A stretch of DNA of 64,000 bases from Epiperipatus broadwayi. Its lineage: Eukaryota; Onychophora; Udeonychophora; Euonychophora; Peripatidae. Made by a program: the position numbers and the translations under genes. Below the pieces are notes generated by a model. That model was not told where the DNA came from and made no database searches. It saw only the letters and a program-made list of their open reading frames with translations. This document shows, piece after piece, positions 9,290-23,145 of this stretch. Within the stretch, counting starts at the first letter, position 1. Each line of letters begins with the position of its first letter. The stretch covers positions 2,098,081-2,162,080 of the forward strand of contig JAQFVV010012546.1 in NCBI GenBank assembly GCA_028023455.1. Direction: 5' to 3'.

Positions 9290-11050
9290 CTTAATCCACT
9301 CAGATCAAGACAAAGTTAACTCGTTCTGAAATGTTGACCAAAGTTTGCAGATGGAAATTGCAAAACCCTATAATAATTGTGGACATTGAAGGAAAATAAG
9401 AGGATAGCCCTTAGAGGGACAAAGTTTGGGCCAGGAATGTAGAGATGACAAAGAAGTACTTGAACATGAATCACATTACATGTATTAAAGAAGATAATGA
9501 GAATAGACCGGGCCTATTAAGTAATGAAAAATGCATTCAAAATGTTGAGGAAGAAATTAATAAATTTAAATTTAAACAAGTAGATATGTACAATTTAAAA
9601 AGGATGAAAGATAAATTTGTATTATCTATACTAAGAAAACATTGTAATAAGATATTTATAAGGCTGAGTATCTGAAATTTTATCCAATGGCTATCAATTC
9701 TCAAGGAATTTTAAAGTAAATAATGTTAAAGTAATTAAGGTAAATTACCCTATTAGATTACTAATAGATTTTGAGGGAACTACAATCAAATTGTCATTTG
9801 AGTGTGCACAAATTAAGAACTCTTGTAAAATTGATCCCCACTTTAAACCAGCATTGTTGGACATAAATAAGTTATATGGATCAGTTTCATGCTTTCAATA
9901 TATACATATACTCCATGAAACATTATTGAAATTGACTCCAACCCAAAATAACATAGTTTTTATTATAAGGCATTAAAAATACTGACTACAATATTATCAT
10001 TTTGTCCAATAATAAATTTTATAAAATGGAATATGGCAGGCCAATGGGTTTACCAATTAGTGGAATAATTTGAAGAATCACATTAACAAAATTTGTCTAA
10101 TTAGCAAAATTTGAAGTAGCAATTATCCCTAAATATGTGTCCACTGAATCTAAATCATTCTATAAATGGTATTTGGATGATGTACTTATTTGTGCATGGG
10201 AGAAACACATCAATAATATATGCCACAAATCAACAGAACACACCTCCTTTATATGCACCATGGAACAAGAAAAAAAAAATAAAGATATTACTTTAATAAG
10301 CTTGATTATAGAATGATTGTCAAACTCTTCAACATTCAGGAAGCAACCCACTCTCATTTGTGCATGCCTATATTGCACAAACTTGCAGACTTTAAATGTT
10401 TTTTTTGTATAGAAACTTAATATTATATAAATTCAAAGCATATCATATAGCTAATATTGAAGTTTATGTTAAAAACATGGTAAAAGTAGGCAATAGTTAT
10501 AATGTTTTGGTCAAAACACTCAAAAAAATCTATTCCAAAATAAATACTCATCCAAATCCCAATAATATAAACAACTGGTATATCTTCGTTTCATACCTGG
10601 GATGTGATATTGCTTATTTTGACATATAATTTAAACTTTCAACATCAGTTTTTGAACCCCTCCCAAACTAAATAAGCTTATAAATAGCTCCAAAGATAAT
10701 CTGCCTCCAAACTGAGTATTCAAATCATTTATAGGATTGAGTGCCATTATTCCTCTTACAATGCAGTTTATTATAGTGAATTGTGCATTAATGTTGTCAT
10801 GAGATTGGCACCACCCAAATACCTTTACAACTTTTTGAAAAATGATCTTAGCATCAAGTCAGTGTTCCTTGAGTAGTAAATTAACTCTAACCATAGTTTT
10901 AACACATAAAATGTTAATGTAGCCTATACTGAGTGCAATGCTTGAAAGAAGAAGATGAAAGAGGCATGGTTCATCACTATTGACTCCACAACAATTAACA
11001 AAAAAGTATCACTTGTATTGTTTTGTCTAAAAATGGGATCATGCAAATTT
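9290..11050 (+). pseudogene. Decayed Penelope-like element (RT plus GIY-YIG relic)
   Basis: Broken plus-strand frames follow PLE order. From 10027 comes YGRPMGLPISGII, matching RT motif B, and from about 10162 comes FYKWYLDDVLICAW, motif C with the first residue of YVDD changed. At about 10396-10629 there is a thumb-like stretch, at 10731-10850 a GIY-YIG-like stretch IYRIECHY and AVYYSE, and at about 10950-11010 KMKEAWFITIDSTTINKK. The last matches KVKEACFIAIDDKAMNRK in the 39.4 kb PLE. Several stops and shifts make it non-functional. The 5' part (9445-9976) is poorly conserved. No hammerhead was found at its 3' side. Confidence 0.65.
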
Positions 11051-13965
11051 ATAAATTTGCATAATGCTTGTTGCATTTGCATTGTAAACTTGTCATGAAC
11101 TTTAGCTAGTGACCGACTAGGGAAAAAGCATACTCAGCTATACGTTGAAAGTTTAAAACAAAATATTTTTTTTCTTTAGTAATGGGTAAAATGCTTATGA
11201 TAGAATTAAAATCATTTATATTAAATAAAGTTTGCTTACAATATAGTTGTTTTTATTTCAATTTGAAAAGATTGCTAAAATACTTTTAAAAGTAAGTTTT
11301 TTTTTTGTACTGCCCTTTCAATGCATGACTGAAAACTTATTAAAGTGATACTAATATGTTTGAAATTTGATATCAAAATATTTGCAGTTTTAGTTATCAA
11401 TTCATTTGGTTTAAGAAATTAGGAACACTACCTAAAATATTTTAAAGTCATATTCCATTGCCAGTGATTAATAACAAATATATAAAATTTGAACAAATTA
11501 TATTGAATATAAGTATATTAAATCTCAATTTCAAAATATTTACCAAACCAACAAATAGAATTTGTAACTTAAATACAAGTATTTAATAAAAATAAAAGTA
11601 TATTTGGTTGCACTATAAACAAATAATTTTTTTCTTATAATTTAATTACTTTTTATTCATGATAAATTTCAAAAATAACTTAAATGAAGTAAAAGTTAAG
11701 ATAAAACAATATTTAAATAGCCCATTGAGAGACAATAGCCTTTCTAATAGCAGCTCTTGAAAAAAGAGTTAAAAAGAAGACATTATTTACGAGACTTTTT
11801 AACTGCTAGATGTTAGTGCATTAAATATTTGTTATATTTGTTTTATTTTAGGTCTAGCCAAAAACAATAACAACATATATGCCAACTAATATTAATTAGT
11901 AGACTGGATTGGTTATGGGACTTTTACCTGAAACAAAAAATTGTACATTAAAACTTGAAAAAATATTCATGTTTTACCAACCTGATTTTAAACCCAGATT
12001 GTATAAAGTCATTACCAAAAGATGTGTTTGCGTTGTTCTATGAAGTATTTTAATTATTCCTAATAAATTAAAGAGATGTGTGATATAAATTACAGGAATA
12101 TATATATAATAATAATAATTTATAAATATAAATTACAGGTATATATAATAATTTATAAACAGATACATTTTTTAATATATCTAATAATTGATCTAAAATT
12201 TAGACTCGAAGCCAGCAAAGTATGTATTCTGAAACACATTCTAATGTTTTTCTTACATAAATAAGACAAGAAATATTGTATTTACTCAATAGAAATATTA
12301 TACAAAAAATATTTTTTCTTGGCAGCTAGTTTGTATATGAAAAAATATTTTTAATTCTTTTAATAACATTTGCTACTTAATTTTATTTTTAATTTATTAA
12401 TTACAATAATGTTTTTAAGATAAGTCAATGTGATATTGTAATTTTTTAAAACTTATTATGATATAAGGAAATCTTTATTTTGTTTCTATTAAAAGCGTTA
12501 TTTTAGATCATAAAGGTTTCGATTTGCAATATATTCCTATTAATGTTTCTACAACATTAAATAAAGCAGTTTGCAATTTAAAACTGATAAGCTTGTTATT
12601 ATTTTATCAAATATCATGCATAACAAAAAAAAATGATATAAGTTCAAAATGTTATATTAAATGGCAAACAAATTCTGACATTTTTATTTAGCAAATAAAT
12701 ATTATAGCTTGTTAAATGTAGTAATAATTATCTTTCACATGATCACCATCTCTATACTAGCATATAATTGTTGCATCCATTGATTACTCTGTTTGGCACA
12801 GGGTGGCACTACTGTATGGGGAGTTTTGCCTTTGTTTACAATAATTATCTTTCATGGAAATAATCCTTGAAAGAAATTGTTTCCAATTTTAGTAATTATG
12901 GAATACTCCCCCATTAAAAAAAAATTCAAATTAAGTTAGAGTTAAGTTTAAGGTTTGGATTATAATTCATATTTGAGATTGTTGTTTTCTTGAAGGATTT
13001 TCATCTTTTTTAAAACTGTGTTTAATTCTCCCAGTGTTTATAATGATGTCTGTGATTATGTTCAAAAAGTTTTTAAAGACAACCAATTTAATATCTTTAT
13101 TTTCTGTGTATGCTTTTTTACAAATCATTTGATTTTTTTTCCTTTACATTATTTATTTGAATCTATAAAAATAAATTGACTATATTCTTGATCTATTTTT
13201 TATCACAAATGGTGATCGGAAGTTAACATATTACTAGTATGTTATTTTATAATTTATCATTTTCATAGCATTTATTGGTGAATATTTTATTACCTTAATG
13301 ATTAAATAATTTTCACAATAACCATTAAAAAAATCAATGAAAATAGAAAGACGTTACACCACAAACTGGCCAATTAATAGATAAGATCCAATAAAAAAAA
13401 AGACATTTCTCCTCAATCTTTTCAATTATGTTTGATTGTTTTTTATCTTTATTTGTTCATTGTTTAAAGCCATCTAAATACTCAATTCCCAACTTATATT
13501 GGATATTATATAAATTGGCTATGAGTTAGCTAGCTGAAAGAAAATTTCTAATATTAGAAGCCAATTGAAATCCTAAAAAAAGTTTCAAGATTTTAATTAC
13601 ATTCAAATTCAAATCAAATGCATGACTAATAGATGTGTAACTATTATTATAAAGTTTTGGTATAATCTTTAAATATATATGAATATCAAATGTGTGACGG
13701 GGACTCAGTGTACTTTATTTATACACTTATTAAGTTGGGGGGGGGGTAACAATTAATCATTAAATAGTAATATCCAAGTTTTCAATTTACTAAGACAGTT
13801 AAAATCGTATTTTATTTACTTTATAAAACATATTTACAATGTGTGTTTATGTTTAACAAGAAAAAAATGTTCTCTTTATAAAGAAACATTTTTTTTCTGC
13901 TCAATATTATTTTTTTTTAAAAATTGATATATATATATATATGAAAATATTTAATGTGTGGAGTT
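11051..13965. other. No gene recognised; intron-like AT-rich tract
   Basis: About 2.9 kb without a recognisable exon, repeat copy or RNA motif. Small patches of higher complexity (for example near 12790-12835) have no identity I can assign. A G homopolymer sits at about 13737-13746. Confidence 0.4.
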
Positions 13966-13969
13966 AATC

Positions 13970-14112
13970 AGTTATAATTTATTTAATTAAAAAAACACTT
14001 TACTTAGTACAGTAATTAATGAGAGACAATGATCCCAGGCCAAAAATTAAAGTAAAACTGCCAGGCTGATTATTACTGCTCTATGTAAAGTGCTTTCTAA
14101 TTAAGTAAATAT
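13970..14112. repeat. Small element with ~33 bp terminal inverted repeats
   Basis: The left end TTAATTAAAAAAACACTTTA, then CTTAGTACAGTAAT, is mirrored by ATTACTGCTCTATG and TAAAGTGCTTTCTAATTAA at the right. Similar ends (TAATTAGAAA, then CTTTACTTAG) occur at 36666-36760 and, as one arm, near 44195-44225, so this looks like a small dispersed inverted-repeat family. Confidence 0.45.
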
Positions 14113-14114
14113 AA

Positions 14115-15090
14115 ATGGATGCTTCCTCACATTAAATATTTGCAGCTAAAATATCCTTTTTATAGAAAAATCACATACAGATAAATGCATTTAACATATT
14201 TTATTAATTATACACTAAGTGAATTATAGAATATAATAATAATTAAAAATGCTATAAATGCATTGTGTATTTTTATACATGTGCATATATATTACAGCAA
14301 TTTATTGTATACAATAAGGCTTTTAGAAAAAGTTGCATTACATCAAAAGTCTGAATTAGCAATTTTAAATATTAACTTTAACAATTATTAATTATCTATA
14401 CATTTTTGTGGAATGTATATATACATATGTGCATTTTAAATTTATTGTTTATAATAATAATATGAAAATAAATTACTATAATGTGCAGTAACTATTACCA
14501 AATATTTGTACACATATAGTATACATATGAAGTTGCATATATAAAAGTGACTGCACAAAAACATCTGTTGTTAACTAAAAAGAAAGTATTTGATTCATCA
14601 TTGAGACTTTAAACAATTGAGCAGAGCAATTTCCTAATATTCTCTCTATATGTTCTCATTGTTGAAGCTGTTATTACTATATAATTATTCATATGGTAAT
14701 TGATCTGGTTGGACTGCTCAACAATGGGCATCTTCCATTATTGTGAGTTTATTGGCTTTTTACTTCTGAGGTTAAAATCAGGTAATGAGTATTCGATTAA
14801 CAAATTATTAATTACAACAATGTGTTTTGTAAAATGGTAAGAAAAAAAAATAATAGTAATATAAAAAATGTAATTGACTTTGCAAAGAAAGCTATAAAAT
14901 TGAATAAAAGTCTGAAATGTATAAAGCAACATCTAGATATTGAAAGGAACTTTTTTTTTCTGTAATAAAAAACTTTTACTAAAATAATACCTGGACATGA
15001 AATGGGTAGAATTTTATAGAGAATTATATAGTAATAAAAAACAAAAAATAAATTAACCATAACATTTATTATGTCTTGTAATTTGTCAAG
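14115..15090. other. No gene recognised
   Basis: AT-rich sequence with many TATATA words. The minus-strand open frames over 14738-15093 are hydrophobic low-complexity translations (Phe, Ile, Tyr) with no family resemblance, and I do not annotate them. Confidence 0.4.
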
Positions 15091-15094
15091 CATT

Positions 15095-16430
15095 TTATGA
15101 AAAAGAAAAAATTTCTACAAAGTGATGAAATTATAATCAATATCTTAAAAAAAAGAAAATGAAGAAATAGAAAGATTGTTGGCAAAGTTATAAGTGAAAT
15201 GTCAATGATAAAAATGTACCAGATAATTGGAAGAATGCAATAGCAATCTTAATATTTAAAAAAAGTGATAAAAGATATATTAAAGAATCTACACTTATAA
15301 TTTTTTTATCACTCTATACAAAATCTTTATTCAAGACAATTACAAATAATTTACAGCAATCTTAGATTTTAATTAAAAATTATTTAGCATAGTTGATTAT
15401 ATCCTAAGTATTGAATGAAATTATATAAAAAAAACATTATGCTTTGAGTTTGTAGATTATGAAAAGGCATTTGAATCTGTAAGAATTCTATAATCATTAA
15501 AACATTAGATCATCAAGATATAGTTTCAGGTTATTGTCATATTCTGAAGCATATTTATCCAGCATAGCAAAATTGATTAGATAACATGATAATAATATGA
15601 TGAACATTGAAAAGGGAGTGTGACAGAATGATTCAATATCTCCAAAACCTTTTCCTGTATGTTTGTGAATTAAAATAAGAAGCTAATGGAGTAAAAGTAA
15701 ATAGCAATTATTTAAATCATTTACATTTTGCAAAAAATATGATAATTTAAAAAATTGTTTCAGAGGTTCAGGAAATGTTGCAAGAGTTATAAGATGAAAG
15801 TATGACTACATATAAAGGCTAAAAAGATTAAAGTAATTTTCAATGGCTTTTAGCAGAAAAAGAAATCAAATATTAGTAATCATGAATTAGAAAAAGTAAG
15901 CAGTAACAAATAACACAGTCAGATTATTAATATGGAAATAAATCTAGGGATACAATTAACCATAGGAATAAACTTTAGTGGAATATTTTTGAAAGAAATT
16001 TCTTAATATTAAAAAAGGATTTGCCTATGAGTTTGATAAGGAAGATTTTTAATTGATATGTTTTACCAGTTTATTCTTAAAGATCTGAGACTTGTATATG
16101 TAACAAAAGAGTAAGTAAGAGATTTCAGATCATCCAAAAAATATGAAGAGATGTATGTTAAGAATAACAAGAACATTTCCAAAACGAAATATATGTATGA
16201 GTGAACAAATAGATATCATTGTTATCTTTAAGAAGAATTAAGAAATTGAAATGGACATAGGATGAACTTATTGATAGAAAAAATGATTAGGGATGGACAG
16301 TTGAACTTTTAAAATGGATCCAAAAGCATTGTAATAGGCCTAGAATAAGACTGAAGATGAGATGAATGGATGAAATAAAAATGTTTCAATGTGTGTTGTG
16401 GATAAGAGAGGTTAGGGATTAAACAAATTG
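15095..16430 (+). pseudogene. Decayed LINE-type reverse transcriptase
   Basis: Across broken plus-strand frames the RT landmarks appear in order. VPDNWKNAIAILIFKKSDK and LYTKSLFKTITNNL are at about 15217-15360; FEFVDYEKAFESV (motif A, with catalytic Asp) at about 15447-15482; CQNDSISPK (degenerate motif B, RGxRQGxxxSP) at about 15621-15650; and the C-terminal HCNRPRIRLKMR at 16328-16365. Motif C is not clear. It is a long-dead copy of a non-LTR retrotransposon whose end resembles, but is not the same sequence as, 6178-6486. Confidence 0.6.
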
Positions 16431-17370
16431 GATTAAATTTATTTCATTATCATGTATAGATCTATAATGATTGAAAATGATGAAATAATGATATATAGAT
16501 ATATAAACTTTCCATGTTTAATTAGTTATTTTATAATATATAACGTTGAATGGCATAATATTAGGATTAAATATTATACAATTCTAAACTCATATCTGGA
16601 TGTAAGCCCATATTTAAAATTCACTATTATAATTGTATTAATGTTATTATCATAACTATATGTAACGCATATATGTATATGCGCACAGATTATATATATA
16701 TATAATTTCAAAATTGGAAAAATTACAACAACTATTAGAAAATGTATTGATTTAATTTCAGTTTTCACATATCTAATACTTTTAAATATAAAGCTGATAT
16801 TTTCTTTGATGGTACTTTAATCCATTAATAAGTTTATGTTTACTTGATCATGTTTTTCTTATACTTGTCTGTAATGCATTTAATCTTATTAATAATTAAA
16901 TAAGAAAAAGAAGATGCATAAGAAAATTATTGACTTTGGAATTTAGAATAAGATAAAAAAATTGTTATAAATATATGCATATATAGTTTTTCCAATACTT
17001 TATAAAGTTATTGATTAGCTCACTTATGTTGTACGTGTCAACATGCATTTAGTCTAAAAATTTAACTTACTATGAATTCTTTTTTATAAAACAAAACAAA
17101 AAAAACTTACATAACATTATTTAAACTTTTTATGTATGTTTTAATATATAAACTTACATACACATAACTACACAGACGAACAGGCAAGATGATCTACTAT
17201 CTCTAGTCACAGGTCAATAAAATGATATAATACATACACTCTTTCTAATTATCATTATGCTCATTGTGAATAGAATTATTTAAATCTAAATTATTTACTG
17301 TGAATGCGCCTGGGTGTTTATTTATTTGTGATGAAGACAAATTGTGAATATAATAAAATTAATAAATTAT
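16431..17370. other. No gene recognised
   Basis: AT-rich, intron-like sequence with a short TA run near 16691-16703. Confidence 0.4.
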
Positions 17371-17383
17371 TTAATTAACTAAG

Positions 17384-17538
17384 TAAGCATTTATTTTTAT
17401 AGCGTCTGTATATAATTGTAATTACATTCATATCGGCCTTTCAAGCCAATATCTTGTATTGGTCAGAGGATATTCATTTATTATTTAACACTCGCAAAGC
17501 GTTTGCACAATTGGCTTGAAAGGCCGATATGAATGTAA
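17384..17538. mobile_element. Hairpin element with 13-bp target duplication
   Basis: TTAATTAACTAAG flanks the element exactly at 17371-17383 and 17539-17551. Inside, 17419-17450 (TTCATATCGGCCTTTCAAGC and flanks) is the inverted complement of 17510-17542, with a 60-base loop. Each arm read inward to outward contains CTTGAAAGGCCGAT, reminiscent of the GAAA and short palindromic GGCC arrangement of family R1, but no CTGATGA core is present. The TSD length matches the hammerhead elements. Confidence 0.6.
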
Positions 17539-17835
17539 TTAATTAACTAAGATAAAATAAGCATTCTACTAACATTCATTGGATACTGTTATTTCACTAA
17601 TGGCTTATTTAAATATTCATCGTTTTATATTTTTAAAAGTGACTTACATTTGGGGTACTGGTCATTCTGATATATTTCATGGTATAAAAAAAGTCATTAA
17701 TAATTTTGAATATTTTTAGTGAAATTCATATTTGAAAAAGAAAATTGAAAATTTTAAAAATGATGGTTATATCCAATTTTAAATATAAGCATTTTTTGTA
17801 TTTGTAATTCTACTAGGAAAATATTATACAGTTCA

Positions 17836-18237
17836 ATGAGGATTACCAATTCCTCTACAAGCTTTGTGATAAATGCTTAGCCAGAGCCAGCACTTAAAAT
17901 ATCTCTGTCAGGAACCCTTCCCCAAACCCCTGACCATGGTTTTGTGCTTTGGCACTCCTCAGAGAGGTGTCAGGGTAGGTTCATACACTAGATCTTTGGC
18001 TTTGGGTTGGTATTTTTAGATCTAGTGTCTGAACCTACCCTGACACCTCTCTGAGAAGTGCCGAAACATGAAACTATGGTCAGGAGTTTGGGGAGGGGTT
18101 CCCAACAGAGATATTTTAAGTGCTGGCTCTGGCTAAATATTTATCACTAAACTTGCAGAGGATTTGGCAATCCTCATTGTTTATAACTTACAAGCTTAAG
18201 AGATAGGGTCATGTGATCTATGACTCTTTTTTGACTA
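17836..18237. mobile_element. Hammerhead-bearing inverted element with 13-bp TSD
   Basis: ATTATACAGTTCA flanks it at 17823-17835 and 18238-18250. The two arms are complementary and meet in a loop (about 17990-18020) containing GGCTTTGGGTTGGTATTTTT. The right end is complete (GGTCATGTGA, then TATGACTCTTTTTTGACTA), while the left arm stops early at ATGAGGATTACC. End truncation plus a TSD argues for retroposition. Hammerhead cores are at 17926-17968 (-) and 18045-18087 (+), both decayed. Confidence 0.7.
17926..17968 (-). ncRNA. Hammerhead motif, one core change
   Basis: On the minus strand: stem I ACCTCT with AGGGGT, core CTGAGGA, stem II GTGC-CAAA-GCAC (four perfect pairs), then AAAAC in place of GAAAC, palindromic CCATGG and TC. 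G12 is changed to A, which should abolish or strongly reduce cleavage. The plus-strand twin at 18045-18087 has G8 to A and a disturbed stem II. Confidence 0.55.
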
Positions 18238-18250
18238 ATTATACAGTTCA

Positions 18251-21200
18251 GTTATTTTTTTACAATCACAGTTCAGTTACTTCCCAATTATCTAAATATA
18301 CTGTTTTAAACAAAAAATAATACTAATAAAATTTATTTTATGTTTTAAAATGTGATTTATTAATTATTAGTACATTATTCCTCAATTATCTAAAAAATAT
18401 TTCAACATAATAAAACAACTTAATAAATTTATATGACTAAGCAACTCATACGTTCTTACAAACATTTGATAAATGACCTATCAGTCCATAATTATTGTAA
18501 TTATCTTTTTTATATTTACACCTTTTCTTTGTGTCTTTTTTTTCCACAGTAGCAAATGCAGACATCATGTTTGCTATTCACAGCCTTCTGTGCCTTTGAT
18601 TTGCTAACAGATGTGGTTAAATTAGTTACTTCTGCCATATTTATATGCTATTATACTTTCAATGGTAGTAATATAAGTTAGTTCAGACTCGGTAATACTT
18701 GTCTAAGTTTTTCATCTTATATATGCTATAATATCTGGTCTAATGGCAACTTTTGTAACTGGTCTTTAAGCTTACTTTTCTTTGTTAACTTTCATAGTAC
18801 TCTATCATAGCCTCATATTTTTTCATTTGGGACCTACATTCTATTTTGGAAGTGAAGTTATGCTATATATTTAGAAGTTATTGATTTGAAATATATGTTA
18901 CTTTTGTAACAATTTTTTGTAGGGAATATCTTCAGGCATTTTTGGATTACACAGATGAATAGCTCTTTGAAGTATATAATTTGCTGACATTTACTTAAGA
19001 GTAGAAACTTTCATTTTATTATCTGCAACATTATTTACTATCATATATTTTTTGACATGAATAACATATATTTTCCATTGCACTGAGTTATATATGTCAA
19101 ATGGCATTATCATATTATTTTGCATTGCTAAATCATATATTTACATTGCCAATTAATGCTGTATGCAAATTATTTACATAGGTTCTAGAGACTGCACCAA
19201 CTGACTACTGCATACAAATTGTAAACTGTTGACTAAGACAACTGATGTGTATAGAGCCCAGATTTATATAATTGTGCTATACACTCATTAAATTGTTTTA
19301 GAAATAATACATAAACAAAATTTTAAACTTAACAATGAATTTATTATTCTGAATATATAATATTAATTAATGTTAGTACTTTAATTAATGGTTTGCTGGT
19401 TGTATTTCATAAATTAACTCATAGGTAAAAAATAGAGAATTTTGCATTCTATTTGTACAATTCTCAGTTTTAATTCATGAATGCAAATAGTGTTAAACTA
19501 AAGCTGCATTTTTCTTGTTACAGTACTTTATTTTATTATGTTAACTCTTCTCTATTAACTTTTCACAATTATACTCTTGTTGGACTGTACTACTTACACA
19601 CTGCTGTTTTGAAAGCACCTTACTGCTAGCATTATATTATGCATTACACTGAACTGCCCTTTCACAATTCTACATAGTTTTGTTTTACATGGTCTAATTT
19701 TTACAATTTTGTTTATTTCCTTGAAAATTAACATATCTAGTTATTTTTGTGTTTGCATATTTTTTTTCTAGAGTGAATTTTTAATGTCTTTTAATATTGA
19801 CTAATTTTACATGCCCACATGTATGCAACTTTATTTTTCTTTATACATTAGTGTTATACAATTTTTAGACAAATATAACAATATACAAAACAAATTATTC
19901 AAAATTATACATATTAAATTGAATAATGACAATTTAATACCTAAACATTCAGAAATATGTAGGTGTTTTAAAATCAGGAAAAGAAATGTATAGTGAGGAA
20001 TAAGTGTATTGTTATTTTGTATAGACTTTTGTATAAATTATAAGAATGCAGATTTTATTTTAATAAAATTTTGAATAAGTAAATTGTTCATTTATTTAAA
20101 AATACTATTTGGTTTTTATCAAAATAATAGCTTTGATTAAAGTAATTATTTTCTAGTTTCAATTTTTTTTTTGCTTTAAGATTATCTTTATAAATTTATC
20201 TTTTTTTTTTTTTTTTTTTGAAATTTTCTTTGTAAGATTCCACAAAGAAAATTAATCAATTTTTGAAATTGAACAAATTAAATTAAATCATAGCAATCAA
20301 TGAGTTTAATAAAAAAGAATATTTTATAAAATAAGGTTAATGCTGTAATAATATTAATCTTATTTTAATCTTAATAAAAACAGGTTTGGTTTTTTTTTAC
20401 ATGTATTTTGTGATTTTTCTTGTGAATTGATTTATTTTTCATTTATAATATTTTATCATTATTTTTTGTCATTATATATTCATTTTAACAAATAGGTAAT
20501 GGTTTTATAAATAAGTAAGTAAATCAAATATGTCGTAAAAGTCTGTATTTACATTCTCAGGCGTGTAGAAATTCTTTAAATTATCTAGTTAATTTTCACG
20601 ATAGTATAATTTGTTTTTTTTCTCAAGATATTAACATATAATAAATTACTTTATACAAAATATTATTAAGTTTTAAAACTTTTATTCAATGCCATCCTTT
20701 GGATTTTGATAACCTGGACACAAATATGGAGTAGGGTTGCCAGTAAATAAAAAGTAAAATAAATGAAATGATTTTATTTATTTATGCATCAGAACTTGCA
20801 TCAAATATCAGTCTCTCTATGTATTTTATTAATGTGTAAGATATATATTGTGTTGTTGATTAAAATAGGCTAGCTCGGTGCAGGGGCCCACTAGTCCCCA
20901 GGGTCCTAGTCATACACCCGGTTGACCCACCTCAGGGACACTACTACTTTTATTGTTATGTCTTATTAAATTTTTATAGATATAAATATAATGTTTCAGT
21001 ATAGATTCAAATATTTGTTTTACAGCTGGGATTCATAAATTTTGGTAATTTTCTTATACTTATGAAGATCAATTGTTATCTATTTAATAGGCACTGAAAA
21101 TATTATTTTCTAGCTCTTTTTCTTTGAAAAATTTACATTTTATCCAAGTCAGTTGCCACAAAATAATCTATAAAATAAATATGTCTATATAATAATTATC

Positions 21201-23050
21201 TATAAAATAATTTGTATATATTATTTTTTACTAATGCTAAACAATATTAAAGATAAACTATAATTTGTTAAACATATAACAGTGTTTTAAAAAAGTTAAT
21301 ACTGGTTAATTCATTACATATACAAAAATTAATAATCAAATGCATGTTTTTTAGAAAGACATGATATTTAATACTGACGTAATAGGTTTAATCTCAATTA
21401 AGATACTATTAGCTTTTCGGTCCATCACTTTCCCACTAACAAAATTATAAAATATATCACTATTAAAATTATATTTACAAATATCATTCTACTTGTCTTT
21501 TTTGGTATATTTGACAAAAAATATCTTCATTGTAAATGTATTTGAATATTTTACATTTTTTAAATATAAGATGCACTATTTAACCATTATAAGTTGGTAA
21601 ATTATCTATTTTGTTTTCACCTTTTGTGATATTTATTTCTATTTTCAATGGTTCAGGCTTTTATTAAATAAAGTTTCTTTATTGTTATATTACACTACGA
21701 TATAACATTAACAATTCTATTTTGTAACCACCCATTCTATTACTTTATTTATTAAAAGTATTAAATATGCTAGTATTTAATATTAGTTTTAGAACCAAAA
21801 ATAAATGTACTCATGCCTTAATATTTATTAACATGTAGTTTGTAATTATCTTTGTCTTTTCAAACTATCATAATCTTTTCATATTTAATAATATATTACA
21901 ATCCAAATCTAAATTTTCTGAGATAAAAGTGCTTTCGAGAGAAATTGCTCATATTAAATCTCTTTACTTATTTACTATATATATATATATGCAACCAGTA
22001 ACTATATCTCTCAGATCTGATTTAATCATATATGCCAAACAAAATAACACCTATAATTTTAATATATGTTGTGAAAGTCAAAATGTTACAATTTATTTTA
22101 AATATATGCATTTTCAATGTGTCTCAAAGCATATTGATAGCTTAGAGTCATGTATTTTTATGACCTGAATGTAAATTCAAATTCAAAAAAAATGTGGGTA
22201 TTTGTTTTTGAAGTTCTAATAATCAGCATCTTTGTTTTTTCCAAATACCCAATCCATTATAAATGTAATTGATGAACTATCTGACATTAATTGATAAATC
22301 AATATTTAATTATTTTAAGTAAATGGTAAAAGGAAAATAGCTTCTAAAATTCTTACTACTTAACAATTGGTAAGTCTAATAAAATACTCTTCTTCCCTAG
22401 TCTTTTATGGGGGGAGGGGGTATGTTGTAAAAGTTTTTGCTTTACCATGACTATTTAAATACTGTTTTAAATTTTATCTATATGTGCCTTGAGATACAAA
22501 AGCTGAAGATTTTTAGGTCAGTTTCAACTGAGGAAAAAAGGAATTTGGTCAAATAATTGAAATTTGGGTATTTATCTTTTGCTTTGGGTGCTAAATCTTA
22601 CACATAAACTTGTCATAACTAATGTTTTGAACAGAAAAACCAATAATTTTTTTTCTAAAATTAAATTATATCTGGATTTTTAATTCCTAGACATCATCTT
22701 TAATTTAAAAAAAAATTTACAACAAATATAATTTATAACATATCGTCTGTTTGAATACAGTAAATATTAAAGTATATACATTGTTAGAACCAGCAAATAG
22801 GAAAGAATGTAATAAAGCTGACAAAATAGTCATACCTAAAAAAAATCAAGAAGAAAGAGATTTTTAATACTTTTAAACATATATTATAACAGAATAAATA
22901 TACAATCACTTTTTTCTTTTAACCTATTTTTTGCTAGTTATGACTAAAAATGTGACGATTTCACATTGGCTTCAAGTTGCTCTAATTCCAGCATTTTTAA
23001 CACTACCATTAAGATTTTGTGTTATTTTTAAAGGTTAAAAAAGTTATGTA
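18251..23050. other. No gene recognised; long AT-rich tract with one GC-rich patch
   Basis: About 4.8 kb with no supported exon. Long T runs lie at 20163-20172 and 20203-20219. A short GC-rich patch at about 20868-20940 (GGGGCCCACTAGTCCCC and following) stands out from the background and has no assignable identity. The open frames at 19811-19993 and 21929-22168 are low-complexity and unsupported. Confidence 0.4.
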
Positions 23051-23052
23051 AG

Positions 23053-23145
23053 ATGCTGCCCTCTCTTGAATTATTTTACAAGTAAAAAATCAATAAAACT
23101 GACATTGAAGGTCTAAAAAATGAAGAGGGCAGTCTTTTCTTGAAT
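23053..23145. repeat. Short inverted repeat
   Basis: CTGCCCTCTC near 23056 is mirrored by GAAGAGGGCAG near 23121-23131, with a loop of about 55 bases. It could be a remnant of a small foldback element. Confidence 0.3.

Noticed and set aside
14738-15093. Two overlapping hydrophobic minus-strand frames
   Set aside because: Low-complexity Phe/Ile/Tyr translation of AT-rich DNA with no family signature.
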